This document shows, one piece after another, positions 1 through 7,824 of a DNA stretch of 64,000 nucleotides. Origin of the DNA: Streptomyces sp. ICC1 (GTDB taxonomy: Bacteria > Actinomycetota > Actinomycetes > Streptomycetales > Streptomycetaceae); assembly GCF_003287935.1 (NCBI RefSeq), contig NZ_CP030287.1, positions 3,748,267 through 3,812,266 on the forward strand, given 5' to 3'. Under the pieces are notes generated by a model that saw nothing but the letters and a program-made list of their open reading frames with translations, was not told where the DNA came from and searched no databases. A program made the translations under genes and the position numbers. How positions within the stretch are numbered: the first letter of the stretch is position 1; every line of letters starts with the position of its first letter.

Positions 1-61
1 AGGAGGTGCGGATCGGCGAGGGGGGCTGGACGGTCGCTCATGCACCCATTGTTGCCGCAAC

Positions 62-1396
62 TCAGGGGCGATTGGACACGGAACCCCCTTCGGTGATCCG
101 CAGGAGGAGGTGCGGGAGCGTTCCCGCGAAGTCCGGCAGCGTACTGGCGGCCCGCCACCAGGCGTCCGGGTCCTCGCCGAGGGCCACGGCGAACAGCCGG
201 TCGGCCTCTGCGCGGGCGGCGAGCACGGCCTCGGGCCGGTCGTAGCGGTCGGGGTGGTCCACGACGCCCAGCCAGTGGTCCTCGTCCAGGGCCCAGACGG
301 CCGGGAGCTTGTGGCGGATCACGTCGACGCCGGTGAGCAGCCGGCGGTCCAGGCAGTCGCGGACCCACCGGACGTCCTCCTCGACGGTCTCCATCGGTAC
401 GGCGAGGCTGGCCAGGGCGAGCTCGCGCTCCACTCCCCCGGCGGGCCGCGGGGACGCCGGGGCGAGCCGGGCCACGGCCCGGTCCAGGCCGGGCAGGGGC
501 GGCCCGTCCGGGGGCGCGGACAGGGTGCCGGCGGCGGTCCGGGAGGCGAGTTCGGTGAGCGGTCCGGGGAAGGTGTGGGCGTGGCGCAGCAGTTCGGCCC
601 ACAGGCGGGGGTCGTCCCCCAGCGGGGCCAGGGCGCGCCGCAGGGCCGTGTGCATCCCGGCCAGCTCGGTGAGGTTCCAGCGCAGTCCGCGGGTCGCGGG
701 CAGGTCGGCGAGGAGCAGCGCGAGGCCGGCGGGGCGGACGTCGTCCACGAGCTCGGCCTGGGTGACCAGGCCCATCCGGACGGCGCGGACGGCGGGGCGG
801 TACCAGGAGCGGCCGTACGAGCGGGCCGTGCGCAGGTCGAGCAGGCCCCGGGCGGCTCTGGGGGGCAGGCCGCCGCGGAGCAGCAGGGCCTCGGCCGAGC
901 CGGGCGGGAGCGGTTCGCGGGCGTGCGCGAACCAGAGCAGCTCCGGGTCCGCCTCGTGCGGGAGCGCGAGGACGTCGAGGGGGATCCGCGGCCGGTGCGT
1001 GCCGTGCCGGCGCAGCAACAGGAGCAGCTCGTCCGAGGTCAGGGGTGCCGGGTCCGGGGCCGGTGCGGCGCGCGGGTCCCGGCCCAGTTCGGCGCGCAGG
1101 ACGGGCAGCAGGGCGGGCGGGGTCCGGCGGGCGGCGTACCGCACCGGTCCGGGCAGGCCGGGCAGCGGGCGGCCCAGCACGTGGGGGTTGCGGGCCACCG
1201 ACCGGCGGTCCTGGTCGCTGCCGTCGCGGAGCAGGAGGCTGACCGCGGAGGCGGGCAGCCGCTCGTCCCGGGTGAGGTGGGTGCGGGTGGCGGGGTCGAC
1301 GCGCCCGATCAGGTTCGCCGCGATGTGCTCCGGTGCGTGGCGCAGTACGAGCGCCACGCACCAGGCGAGCCGCCTGCTGTCCCTGTGCTGGTCCAT
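62..1396 (-). CDS. Hypothetical protein, 444 aa, Leu/Arg-rich, no recognised domain
   Basis: I do not recognise this protein. From the ATG at 1396 it gives 444 residues beginning MDQHRDSRRLAW; a start 20 codons further upstream (1456) is possible but adds residues without a ribosome-binding site. The sequence is rich in Leu, Arg, Ala and Pro with many short helical-looking segments. No signal peptide, membrane span or catalytic motif is evident. Repeated L-rich helices with WA/WF/WW motifs suggest an all-alpha, possibly HEAT-like scaffold, but this is only an impression. It is followed on the same strand by nothing within the window (61 bases remain to the left edge). Codon use is typical of the host, so I regard it as a real resident gene. 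Coding is sure, function unknown. Confidence 0.7.
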   Translation of the reverse strand: MDQHRDSRRLAWCVALVLRHAPEHIAANLIGRVDPATRTHLTRDERLPASAVSLLLRDGSDQDRRSVARNPHVLGRPLPGLPGPVRYAARRTPPALLPVLRAELGRDPRAAPAPDPAPLTSDELLLLLRRHGTHRPRIPLDVLALPHEADPELLWFAHAREPLPPGSAEALLLRGGLPPRAARGLLDLRTARSYGRSWYRPAVRAVRMGLVTQAELVDDVRPAGLALLLADLPATRGLRWNLTELAGMHTALRRALAPLGDDPRLWAELLRHAHTFPGPLTELASRTAAGTLSAPPDGPPLPGLDRAVARLAPASPRPAGGVERELALASLAVPMETVEEDVRWVRDCLDRRLLTGVDVIRHKLPAVWALDEDHWLGVVDHPDRYDRPEAVLAARAEADRLFAVALGEDPDAWWRAASTLPDFAGTLPHLLLRITEGGSVSNRP

Positions 1397-1484
1397 CGCC
1401 CCGTTCCTCGCCGTGTCCGCAGCCTGCCGTCCGGGCCGGTCACCAGAGTCGTACATCCGCCCGGCGTCCGGCGATCATCGCAGG

Positions 1485-3479
1485 TCAGCGCAGTGGTCGG
1501 TGCACGTTCTTCCGCGTCGAGGGGCCGGGAGAGGCATCGGCGATCCACGGGCCGTCGCCGGACGGGTCGAGGATGCCCTCCTCCAGCCAGGTGTAAGTGC
1601 CGGACAGGACGCCGGCGACCACCTTGCGGTCGAGGTCGTCGGTGTTGGCCCAGAGCCGGCCGAAGAGCTCCTCCACGCGCAGCCGGGACTGCCGGCAGAA
1701 GGCGTCGGCGAGCTGGTAGGCCTCGCGGCCGTGGTCGCCGGTGGCCCGCAGGTGCTCGGCGCGCACGCAGGCCGCGCTCATCGCGAAGAGCTCGGCGCCG
1801 ATGTCGACGATCCGGCCGAGGAACCCCTGCTTGGTCTCCATCCGGCCCTGCCAGCGGGACATGGCGTAGAAGGTCGAACGGGCGAGTTTGCGCGAGCCCC
1901 GCTCGACGTAGCGCAGGTGGGTGGCGAGGTCGGGGTGGCCGTCGGGGTGGAAGGCCTTGTAGGTGCCGGGGACCTGGCCGGCTCCGGCGGCGAGCCGGGG
2001 CAGCCAGCGGGCGTAGAACCCGGCGGCGCGGGCGCCCGCCTTCGCCTTGTCGCCCAGGTCCTTCTCGGGGTCGATGAGGTCGCCGGCGACCGACAGGTGG
2101 GCGTCCACGGCCTCGCGGGCGATCAGCAAGTGCATGATCTCGGTGGATCCCTCGAAGATCCGGTTGATGCGCAGGTCGCGGAGCATCTGCTCGGCCGGGA
2201 CGGCCCGCTCGCCGCGCGCCGCGAGCGATTCGGCGGTCTCGAAGCCGCGTCCGCCGCGGATCTGGACCAGTTCGTCAGCCATCAGGCAGGCCATCTCGGA
2301 GCCGTAGAGCTTGGCGAGGGCGGCCTCGATCCGGATGTCGTTGCGGTCCTCGTCGGCCATCTGCGAGGCGAGGTCGACCACGGCCTCCAGGGCGAAGGTG
2401 GTGGCGGCGATGAAGGAGATCTTGGCGCCGACGGCCTCGTGCAGGGCGACGGGCCGCCCCCACTGCTCGCGTACGCCGGACCACTCGCGGGCGATCTTCA
2501 GACACCACTTCCCGGCGCCGACGCACATGGCGGGCAGCGACAGCCGGCCGGTGTTCAGCGTGGTCAGGGCGATCTTCAGGCCGGCTCCCTCGGCGCCGAT
2601 GCGCTGGGCGGCCGGAACCCTGACCTGGTGGAAGCGGGTGACGCCGTTCTCCAGGCCGCGCAGGCCCATGAAGGCGTTGCGGTGCTCGACGGTGATGCCC
2701 GGCGAGTCCGCCTCGACGACGAAGGCCGTGATGCCGCCCCGGTGGTTCTCGCTCCGGGGGACGCGGGCCATGACGACGAGCAGGTCGGCGACGACCCCGT
2801 TGGTGGTCCAGAGCTTCACGCCGTCCAGGACGTACGCGTCGTCCCCGTCCGGGACCGCGGTGGTGGCCAGCCGCGCCGGGTCGGAGCCGACGTCCGGCTC
2901 GGTGAGGAGGAAGGCGCTGATGGCGGTGGTGGCGCAGCGCGGCAGGTAGGCGTCCTTCTGCTCCTGCGTGCCGAACATCTTCAGCGGCTGGGGCACGCCG
3001 ATCGACTGGTGGGCGGAGAGCAGGGCTCCGATGGCCGGGCTGACGGAGCCGACGAGGGCGAGCGCCTTGTTGTAGTACACCTGGGTGAGGCCGAGGCCCC
3101 CGTACTCGGTGCCGATCTTCATGCCGAGCGCGCCGAGCTCCTTGAGCCCGCGCACGGTCTCGTCGGGGATCTTCGCCTCGCGCTCGATGCGCGCCCCGTC
3201 GATGGAGGTCTCGCAGAACTCCTTCAGCCGGGCCAGGAAGGCCTCGCCCCGCCGGACGTCGTCCGCGGCGGGGGTGGGGTGCGGGTGGATCAGGTCGAGC
3301 CGGAACCGGCCGAGGAACAGCTCCTTGGCGAAGCTCGGCCGCTGCCAGTCCTGTTCCCGGGCCGCTTCCGCGACCTGCCGTGCCTCGCGCTCGGTCACCT
3401 TGGGCTGAACGGGCTGTGCGGGCTGTTCGGGCTGTACGGGCTGTACGGGCTGCGTGCCGCCTGGCTGTGTTGCGGACAT
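1485..3479 (-). CDS. Acyl-CoA dehydrogenase, long form (664 aa)
   Basis: FAD-dependent acyl-CoA dehydrogenase catalysing the first oxidation step of fatty-acyl-CoA degradation. The core has the usual N-terminal helical, middle beta (TEPDVGSD, LDGVKLWTTNG) and C-terminal helical domains, ending with the family signature INRIFEGSTEIMHLLIARE near residue 450. A further 200 or so residues follow, as in the VLCAD/FadE-like long family, so 664 aa is a normal length for this subgroup. The N-terminus carries an odd Gln-Pro repeat (QPVQPVQPEQPAQPVQP, about residues 10-27). The start at 3479 is chosen because GAGGTGAG lies 7 nt upstream; open frame continues further upstream to 3770 but lacks such a site. 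It stands alone, with a 133-bp promoter region towards the thioesterase gene. Substrate chain length cannot be read from sequence. Confidence 0.93.
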   Translation of the reverse strand: MSATQPGGTQPVQPVQPEQPAQPVQPKVTEREARQVAEAAREQDWQRPSFAKELFLGRFRLDLIHPHPTPAADDVRRGEAFLARLKEFCETSIDGARIEREAKIPDETVRGLKELGALGMKIGTEYGGLGLTQVYYNKALALVGSVSPAIGALLSAHQSIGVPQPLKMFGTQEQKDAYLPRCATTAISAFLLTEPDVGSDPARLATTAVPDGDDAYVLDGVKLWTTNGVVADLLVVMARVPRSENHRGGITAFVVEADSPGITVEHRNAFMGLRGLENGVTRFHQVRVPAAQRIGAEGAGLKIALTTLNTGRLSLPAMCVGAGKWCLKIAREWSGVREQWGRPVALHEAVGAKISFIAATTFALEAVVDLASQMADEDRNDIRIEAALAKLYGSEMACLMADELVQIRGGRGFETAESLAARGERAVPAEQMLRDLRINRIFEGSTEIMHLLIAREAVDAHLSVAGDLIDPEKDLGDKAKAGARAAGFYARWLPRLAAGAGQVPGTYKAFHPDGHPDLATHLRYVERGSRKLARSTFYAMSRWQGRMETKQGFLGRIVDIGAELFAMSAACVRAEHLRATGDHGREAYQLADAFCRQSRLRVEELFGRLWANTDDLDRKVVAGVLSGTYTWLEEGILDPSGDGPWIADASPGPSTRKNVHRPLR

Positions 3480-3612
3480 GAGGGGACTCACCTCGCCGCC
3501 GAGAGTGGGGTGGTTACCGGTCGGTGCCACCAGTGAGTCGTACCCGTTTCGGGCGGCGGGGAAGCGACTGCAATGAGGGGACGGCGGATCCCCCGCGCGG
3601 CGGGCCGTGCGC

Positions 3613-4335
3613 TCAGCCGCCGGGTCGGGCCACGGCCAGGCGGGCGACCTGCGCCGCGTGGGGGACGAGGTAGAAGTGGTCGCCCTCGAAGACGTGGGAC
3701 GTGAAGGCGCCCGCGGTGACCTTGGACCATTCCTCCGCGCCCAGGGGGGTGACGCGGGGATCGCGGTCACCCGTGAGGGCCATGACGCCCGCGCGCAGCA
3801 GTGGAGCGTCCTCGCGGCGGCGGTAGGCGTCGATCAGGCGGTAGTCGTTGCGCAGGACCGGCAGGAACAGCTCGCGCAGCTCCGGGTCGCTCCAGAGCGC
3901 CACGTTGGGGCCGCCCAGCGAGGTGACGGAGGCGATCAGGTCCTCGTCCGTCCGTGCAGTGACCGGGGCGGTGGGCGCGAGTCCGCGGCCCGAGACGCAC
4001 AGGCGGGTGAAGTGGTCCGCGCCCGCGGCTTCGAGGCGCAGGAGGGTCTCGTACGCCACGGCCGCGCCCATGCTGTGGCCGAGGAGCACGGTGGGCACGG
4101 CGGGTTCGGCCAGGAGCTCCGCGGCGATGTGCGGCGACAGCGCGTCCATGGTCGGGATCAGCGGTTCGCCGAAGCGGCTCTCGCGCCCCGGGTACCGCAC
4201 CGCCACGACGTCGACCGAGGGGTCCAGGTGCCGGGTCCAGTCGCGGAAGAAGCTCGCGCCGCCTCCCGCGTGCGGGAAGCAGACCAGGCGCAGGGCGGGG
4301 TCGGCGGTGGCACGGTGCCGGGCCAGGTAGGACAT
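3613..4335 (-). CDS. Type II (external) thioesterase, alpha/beta hydrolase
   Basis: A 240-residue alpha/beta hydrolase of the GrsT/RifR editing-thioesterase family, which removes aberrant acyl groups from carrier proteins of polyketide or nonribosomal peptide synthases. Visible features are the N-terminal CFPHAGGGASFF oxyanion region (about 19-30), the nucleophile elbow GHSMG (Ser about 88), the acid in LTGDRDP and the catalytic His in FEGDHFYL near the C-terminus. Length and motif order match the family. No PKS or NRPS gene is present in this window, so its partner must lie elsewhere or it acts generally. A 173-bp gap separates it from the convergent-side terminator of the aldehyde dehydrogenase gene. 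Family assignment is firm, partner unknown. Confidence 0.9.
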   Translation of the reverse strand: MSYLARHRATADPALRLVCFPHAGGGASFFRDWTRHLDPSVDVVAVRYPGRESRFGEPLIPTMDALSPHIAAELLAEPAVPTVLLGHSMGAAVAYETLLRLEAAGADHFTRLCVSGRGLAPTAPVTARTDEDLIASVTSLGGPNVALWSDPELRELFLPVLRNDYRLIDAYRRREDAPLLRAGVMALTGDRDPRVTPLGAEEWSKVTAGAFTSHVFEGDHFYLVPHAAQVARLAVARPGG

Positions 4336-4447
4336 GTGCGACTCGATTCGTCAGACGGAGACCGACGGGTCCGACGATGTTCCCGCGGAGCCCGGGGAAC
4401 CAACCGGGACCCGGCTGTTCCCGCAGGCTAGTGGGAGGGAAAAGGGG

Positions 4448-4484
4448 GACGGCCGGAGCCCCCGCACAGTAGGCTCCGGCCGTC
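4448..4484 (-). terminator. Strong hairpin after the aldehyde dehydrogenase gene
   Basis: A perfect 13-bp inverted repeat (GACGGCCGGAGCC / GGCTCCGGCCGTC) with an 11-nt loop. It begins 25 bases beyond the aldehyde dehydrogenase stop codon (4509) on the minus strand and upstream of the thioesterase promoter. Position and stem strength fit a rho-independent-like terminator; no U tract is present, as is usual in Streptomyces. Confidence 0.75.
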
Positions 4485-4508
4485 GGCTTCTTGGCCGTAC
4501 GAGTCCGC

Positions 4509-5954
4509 TCAGATGTCGAGGCCGCTGAGGACCAGGACCCGCTCGTAGGTGTAGTCGTCCATCGCGTAGCGCACGCCCTCGCGGCCCACACCGGACTGCT
4601 TGACCCCGCCGTACGGCATCTGGTCGGCGCGGTAGGACGGGACGTCGCCGACGATCACGCCGCCGACCTCCAGCTCGCGGTGGGCGCGGAAGGCGGTCTG
4701 GATGTTGCGGGTGAAGACGCCCGCCTGCAGGCCGAACTTCGAGTCGTTGACGGCGGCGAAGGCCTCGTCGGTGTTCTCGACCTTGCGCAGGGTCAGGACC
4801 GGCCCGAACACCTCTTCGGTGGCCAGCGTGACGCCCTCGGGCACCTCGGCGACGACGGTGGGCTCGTACGAGGCACCCTCGCGCTTGCCGCCCGTGAGCA
4901 GCTTGGCTCCGGCGGCGACGGCCTCGTCGACCCAGGACTCGACGCGCTTGGCGGCGTCCTCGGAGACCAGGGGGCCGACGTCGGTGGCCGAGTCGTTCGG
5001 GTCGCCGGTGACCTGCTCCTGGACCTTCGCGACGACCTTCTCGACCAGGCGGTCGTAGACGGCGGCGTCGGCGATGACGCGCTGCACGCCGATGCAGGAC
5101 TGGCCGGCCTGGTAGTTCGAGAAGGTCGCGATGCGGGTCGCGGCCCAGTCGAGGTCGGCCTCCGAGGCCCAGTCCTCCAGGACGACGGCCGCGGCGTTGC
5201 CGCCGAGCTCCAGGGTGCAGTGCTTGTGGGGCACGGCCTGCTGGATGGCGTAGCCGACCTTGTCGGAACCGGTGAAGGAGATGACCGGCAGGCGCTCGTC
5301 CTTGACCAGCTCCGGCATCTTGTCGTTGGCGACGGTCAGCACGGACCAGGAGCCGGCCGGGAGATCGGTCTCGGCGAGCAGCTCACCGATGATCAGCGCG
5401 GAGAGCGGGGTGGCCGGGGCCGGCTTCAGGATGATCGGCGCGCCGACGGCGATGGCGGGGGCCACCTTGTGGGCGCACAGGTTCAGCGGGAAGTTGAAGG
5501 GCGCGATGCCGAGGACCGGGCCCTTGACGAAGCGGCGCGTCAGGGCGAGACGGCCGACGCCGCCGGCGTCGGTGTCGAGGCGCTGGGCCTCTCCGCCGTT
5601 GAAGCGGCGGGCCTCTTCGGAGGCGAAGCGGAACACGGACACCGCACGGCCGACCTCACCGCGGGCCCACTTGATGGGCTTGCCGTTCTCGGCGGAGATC
5701 AGCAGGGCGATCTCCTCGGTGCGCTCGGCCAGCCGGCGCGACACGTGGGCCAGGGCCTCGGCGCGTACGTGGGCCGGGGTCGCGGAGAACTCCGCCGTCA
5801 CGGCGTGGGCCGCGGCCACCGCCTCTTCGACCTGGGCGTCGGTGGGGACGCTCACGGTACCGACGAGACGGCCGTCCCACGGGGAGTGGACGTCGAGGCT
5901 GTCGTCGCCGGTGGCCTGACGGCCGGCGAGCCAGAAGGCGTGGGTGGAAGTCAT
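4509..5954 (-). CDS. NAD(P)+-dependent aldehyde dehydrogenase (succinate-semialdehyde type candidate)
   Basis: A 481-residue aldehyde dehydrogenase oxidising an aldehyde to its acid. The catalytic Cys sits in QAGQSCIGVQRV and the general-base Glu in LELGGN, both in the expected order, and the cofactor-binding FTGSDKVGY motif is intact. The ATG at 5954 is preferred over an ATG 16 codons upstream because homologous enzymes begin close to the HAFWLAG segment. The gene is followed by a strong terminator and is preceded by a PucR-family regulator on the same strand; gabT lies 6 kb away. This neighbourhood suggests a role in 4-aminobutyrate (succinate semialdehyde) oxidation, which is an inference from context; the family also contains enzymes for many other aldehydes. 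Confidence 0.88.
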   Translation of the reverse strand: MTSTHAFWLAGRQATGDDSLDVHSPWDGRLVGTVSVPTDAQVEEAVAAAHAVTAEFSATPAHVRAEALAHVSRRLAERTEEIALLISAENGKPIKWARGEVGRAVSVFRFASEEARRFNGGEAQRLDTDAGGVGRLALTRRFVKGPVLGIAPFNFPLNLCAHKVAPAIAVGAPIILKPAPATPLSALIIGELLAETDLPAGSWSVLTVANDKMPELVKDERLPVISFTGSDKVGYAIQQAVPHKHCTLELGGNAAAVVLEDWASEADLDWAATRIATFSNYQAGQSCIGVQRVIADAAVYDRLVEKVVAKVQEQVTGDPNDSATDVGPLVSEDAAKRVESWVDEAVAAGAKLLTGGKREGASYEPTVVAEVPEGVTLATEEVFGPVLTLRKVENTDEAFAAVNDSKFGLQAGVFTRNIQTAFRAHRELEVGGVIVGDVPSYRADQMPYGGVKQSGVGREGVRYAMDDYTYERVLVLSGLDI

Positions 5955-6104
5955 GCTGATCCCGGCCCTTCGGAGTGTGTGCGGTGGGCTTGTCCCCTCC
6001 ACGGTAGGACTCCGTCACGGTTTCGGGGCTTGTCCGGGGTGGAGTACGCGCGTGGCGCGGCGCGCCGCTTTGTCAGTGTCGCCGCCGGCGCCCGGCGTGC
6101 GGGG

Positions 6105-7685
6105 TCACGCCGGGGCGGACGTGGCCTTCAGGGCGAGCCAGAGCTCCATGCGGACGTCCGGGTCGTCCAGGGAGCGGTCGAGGATCTCCTCCACCCGCCG
6201 CATCCGGTAGCGCAGCGTGTGGCGGTGGACCCCGAGGTCGGCCGCCGCCGCGTCCCACTGGCCGTGGCGCGAGAGCCAGGCCTGGAGCGAGGCCACCAGG
6301 TCGCCGCGGCCCTTCTCGTCGTGCTCGCGCAGCGCCCGCAGCGTGCCGTCCGCGAAGGCCTGTACCGCGTCGTCGGCCAGCAGCGGCAGGACCGAGCCGG
6401 CGGCGAGCTCCTCGTGCTCGACCATCGGGCGGCCGCGCCGCCGGGCCACGACGAGGGCCTGGTCGGCCTGCTTGAAGGCCGCCGCCACTCCGGAGGCCAG
6501 GGCCGGCGCCGACAGGCCGAGCACCAGTTCGTCCGGCTCCGGTTCGCCCGTCTCCCCGCCGCGGCGCGATTCCAGCGCCTCCGCGTGCTCCGAGCACGCC
6601 TGTACCGCCGAGCCCCCGTCGGCCGCCAGGACCACGAGGCGGCCCGGCTCCGGCACCACCAGCAGGGTCTCCCCGGTGCGCGCCGCCGCCGACTCCACGG
6701 CGTCGGCCAGCTGGGCCAGGCCCTGCGGCTGGGCGGTCCCCGTCAGCGCCGGCTCGGCGACGATGATCCGGAACGGCGCGTCCAGCAGGGCCCCGTACAG
6801 GTCCCCGGCCACGGCCTGCGCGTGCTCCGGCTGGCCGGCGAGCAGCATGCGCAGCACGGCCGCGCCGAGGCGGGACTCCGCGTCGTGCAGGGACCGGGAG
6901 CGTTCGGTGGTGAGCGTCAGCAGCGCCACCGCCGAGTGGACGGCGTAGCGCTCCGCCGTGCCGAGCGGGGCTCCGGTGCCGACCGCCAGGGCGCCCCGGG
7001 CCCGGCGCCCGGTGCCCAGGGACTGCAGCTCGACCCGGTCCTCGGAGCCGCCCACCACGGCGCTGGCGGGCGCGGGCCGCTCGCGCAGCCGCTCCACGTC
7101 GGGGGTCAGCCGGGCGGCCCGGCGCGCGGCCCAGTCGGGAGCGGCCGCGACGACGGCGCCCGAGGTGTCGTAGAGGGCGGCCCAGCCGTGCACGTGCGCC
7201 GCGAGCTTGGTCAGCAGCTCGGCGGGGCCGTCGGCGGACAGGGCGGCGCGCGTCAGCTCCCGCTGCGCCTCGAAGCCGGCGGTCACGGCCCGGTACTGGT
7301 CGGCGGCGAGGGCGGCGGAGACGGCCTTGCTGATGGCGAGGAAGGGGGTCCGGCGGGGCACCTCGAGCAGCGGCAGGTCCTCGGCGCGGGCGGCCTCGAC
7401 CAGCGCCTCGGGCACGGCGTCGTAGTTGACGCCGACGGCGAAGCCGATGCCGACGACCCCGGCCGCCGCGAGCCTGCGCACGTAGCGCCGCATCTCCTCG
7501 GGGTCCTCCGCGTCGAGCTTCATCGCGGTGATGAGGAGCAGCTCCCCGCCCTCCATGTAGGGGACGGGGTCGGCGAGCTCGCTGACGTGGGCCCAGCGCA
7601 CGGGGGTGTCGAGGCGGCCCTCCCCGGCCCGGACGCTGAGTTTGAGCGCCGAGTGCTGGACGAGCGAGGCGAGGGTGAGCGGCAT
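6105..7685 (-). CDS. PucR-family transcriptional regulator
   Basis: A 526-residue regulator. The first 120 or so residues form the PucR N-terminal domain (LASLVQHSALKLSV...VRWAHVSELADP...GGELLLITAM), the middle contains a GGDEF-like/CdaR region, and the C-terminus (about 465-520) is the CdaR/PucR helix-turn-helix, DLGVHRHTLRYRMRRVEEIL. Such proteins sense purines, amines or GABA-type compounds and usually activate adjacent catabolic genes. The ATG at 7685 starts the protein exactly at the PucR domain; open frame upstream lacks family similarity. It lies between the aldehyde dehydrogenase and a P-loop ATPase gene, all on the minus strand, with gabT beyond. PucR-type regulators are known to activate gabT/gabD genes in Corynebacterium, so control of the flanking genes here is likely but inferred. 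Confidence 0.9.
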   Translation of the reverse strand: MPLTLASLVQHSALKLSVRAGEGRLDTPVRWAHVSELADPVPYMEGGELLLITAMKLDAEDPEEMRRYVRRLAAAGVVGIGFAVGVNYDAVPEALVEAARAEDLPLLEVPRRTPFLAISKAVSAALAADQYRAVTAGFEAQRELTRAALSADGPAELLTKLAAHVHGWAALYDTSGAVVAAAPDWAARRAARLTPDVERLRERPAPASAVVGGSEDRVELQSLGTGRRARGALAVGTGAPLGTAERYAVHSAVALLTLTTERSRSLHDAESRLGAAVLRMLLAGQPEHAQAVAGDLYGALLDAPFRIIVAEPALTGTAQPQGLAQLADAVESAAARTGETLLVVPEPGRLVVLAADGGSAVQACSEHAEALESRRGGETGEPEPDELVLGLSAPALASGVAAAFKQADQALVVARRRGRPMVEHEELAAGSVLPLLADDAVQAFADGTLRALREHDEKGRGDLVASLQAWLSRHGQWDAAAADLGVHRHTLRYRMRRVEEILDRSLDDPDVRMELWLALKATSAPA

Positions 7686-7824
7686 GGGTACCGGGCGCCT
7701 TAGGGGAGGAGGAAGGTGCGGCGGCGAGGTGCCGACGGAGGATTCTCGCCGTGGAACACCACGTCGGATTTCGCCGTGTCGTATGAACGGCCCACCTTGA
7801 TTCTGCCACCCCGTACGGTTCGCC

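Noticed and set aside
3613..4335. Biosynthetic gene cluster around the thioesterase
   Set aside because: No synthase, carrier protein, tailoring or cluster regulator is found; neighbours are primary metabolic genes.
309..7703. Very long plus-strand frames (309-3536 and 4491-7703) over the dehydrogenase, thioesterase and PucR genes
   Set aside because: They lack ribosome sites and family motifs; the minus-strand products are clear enzymes.
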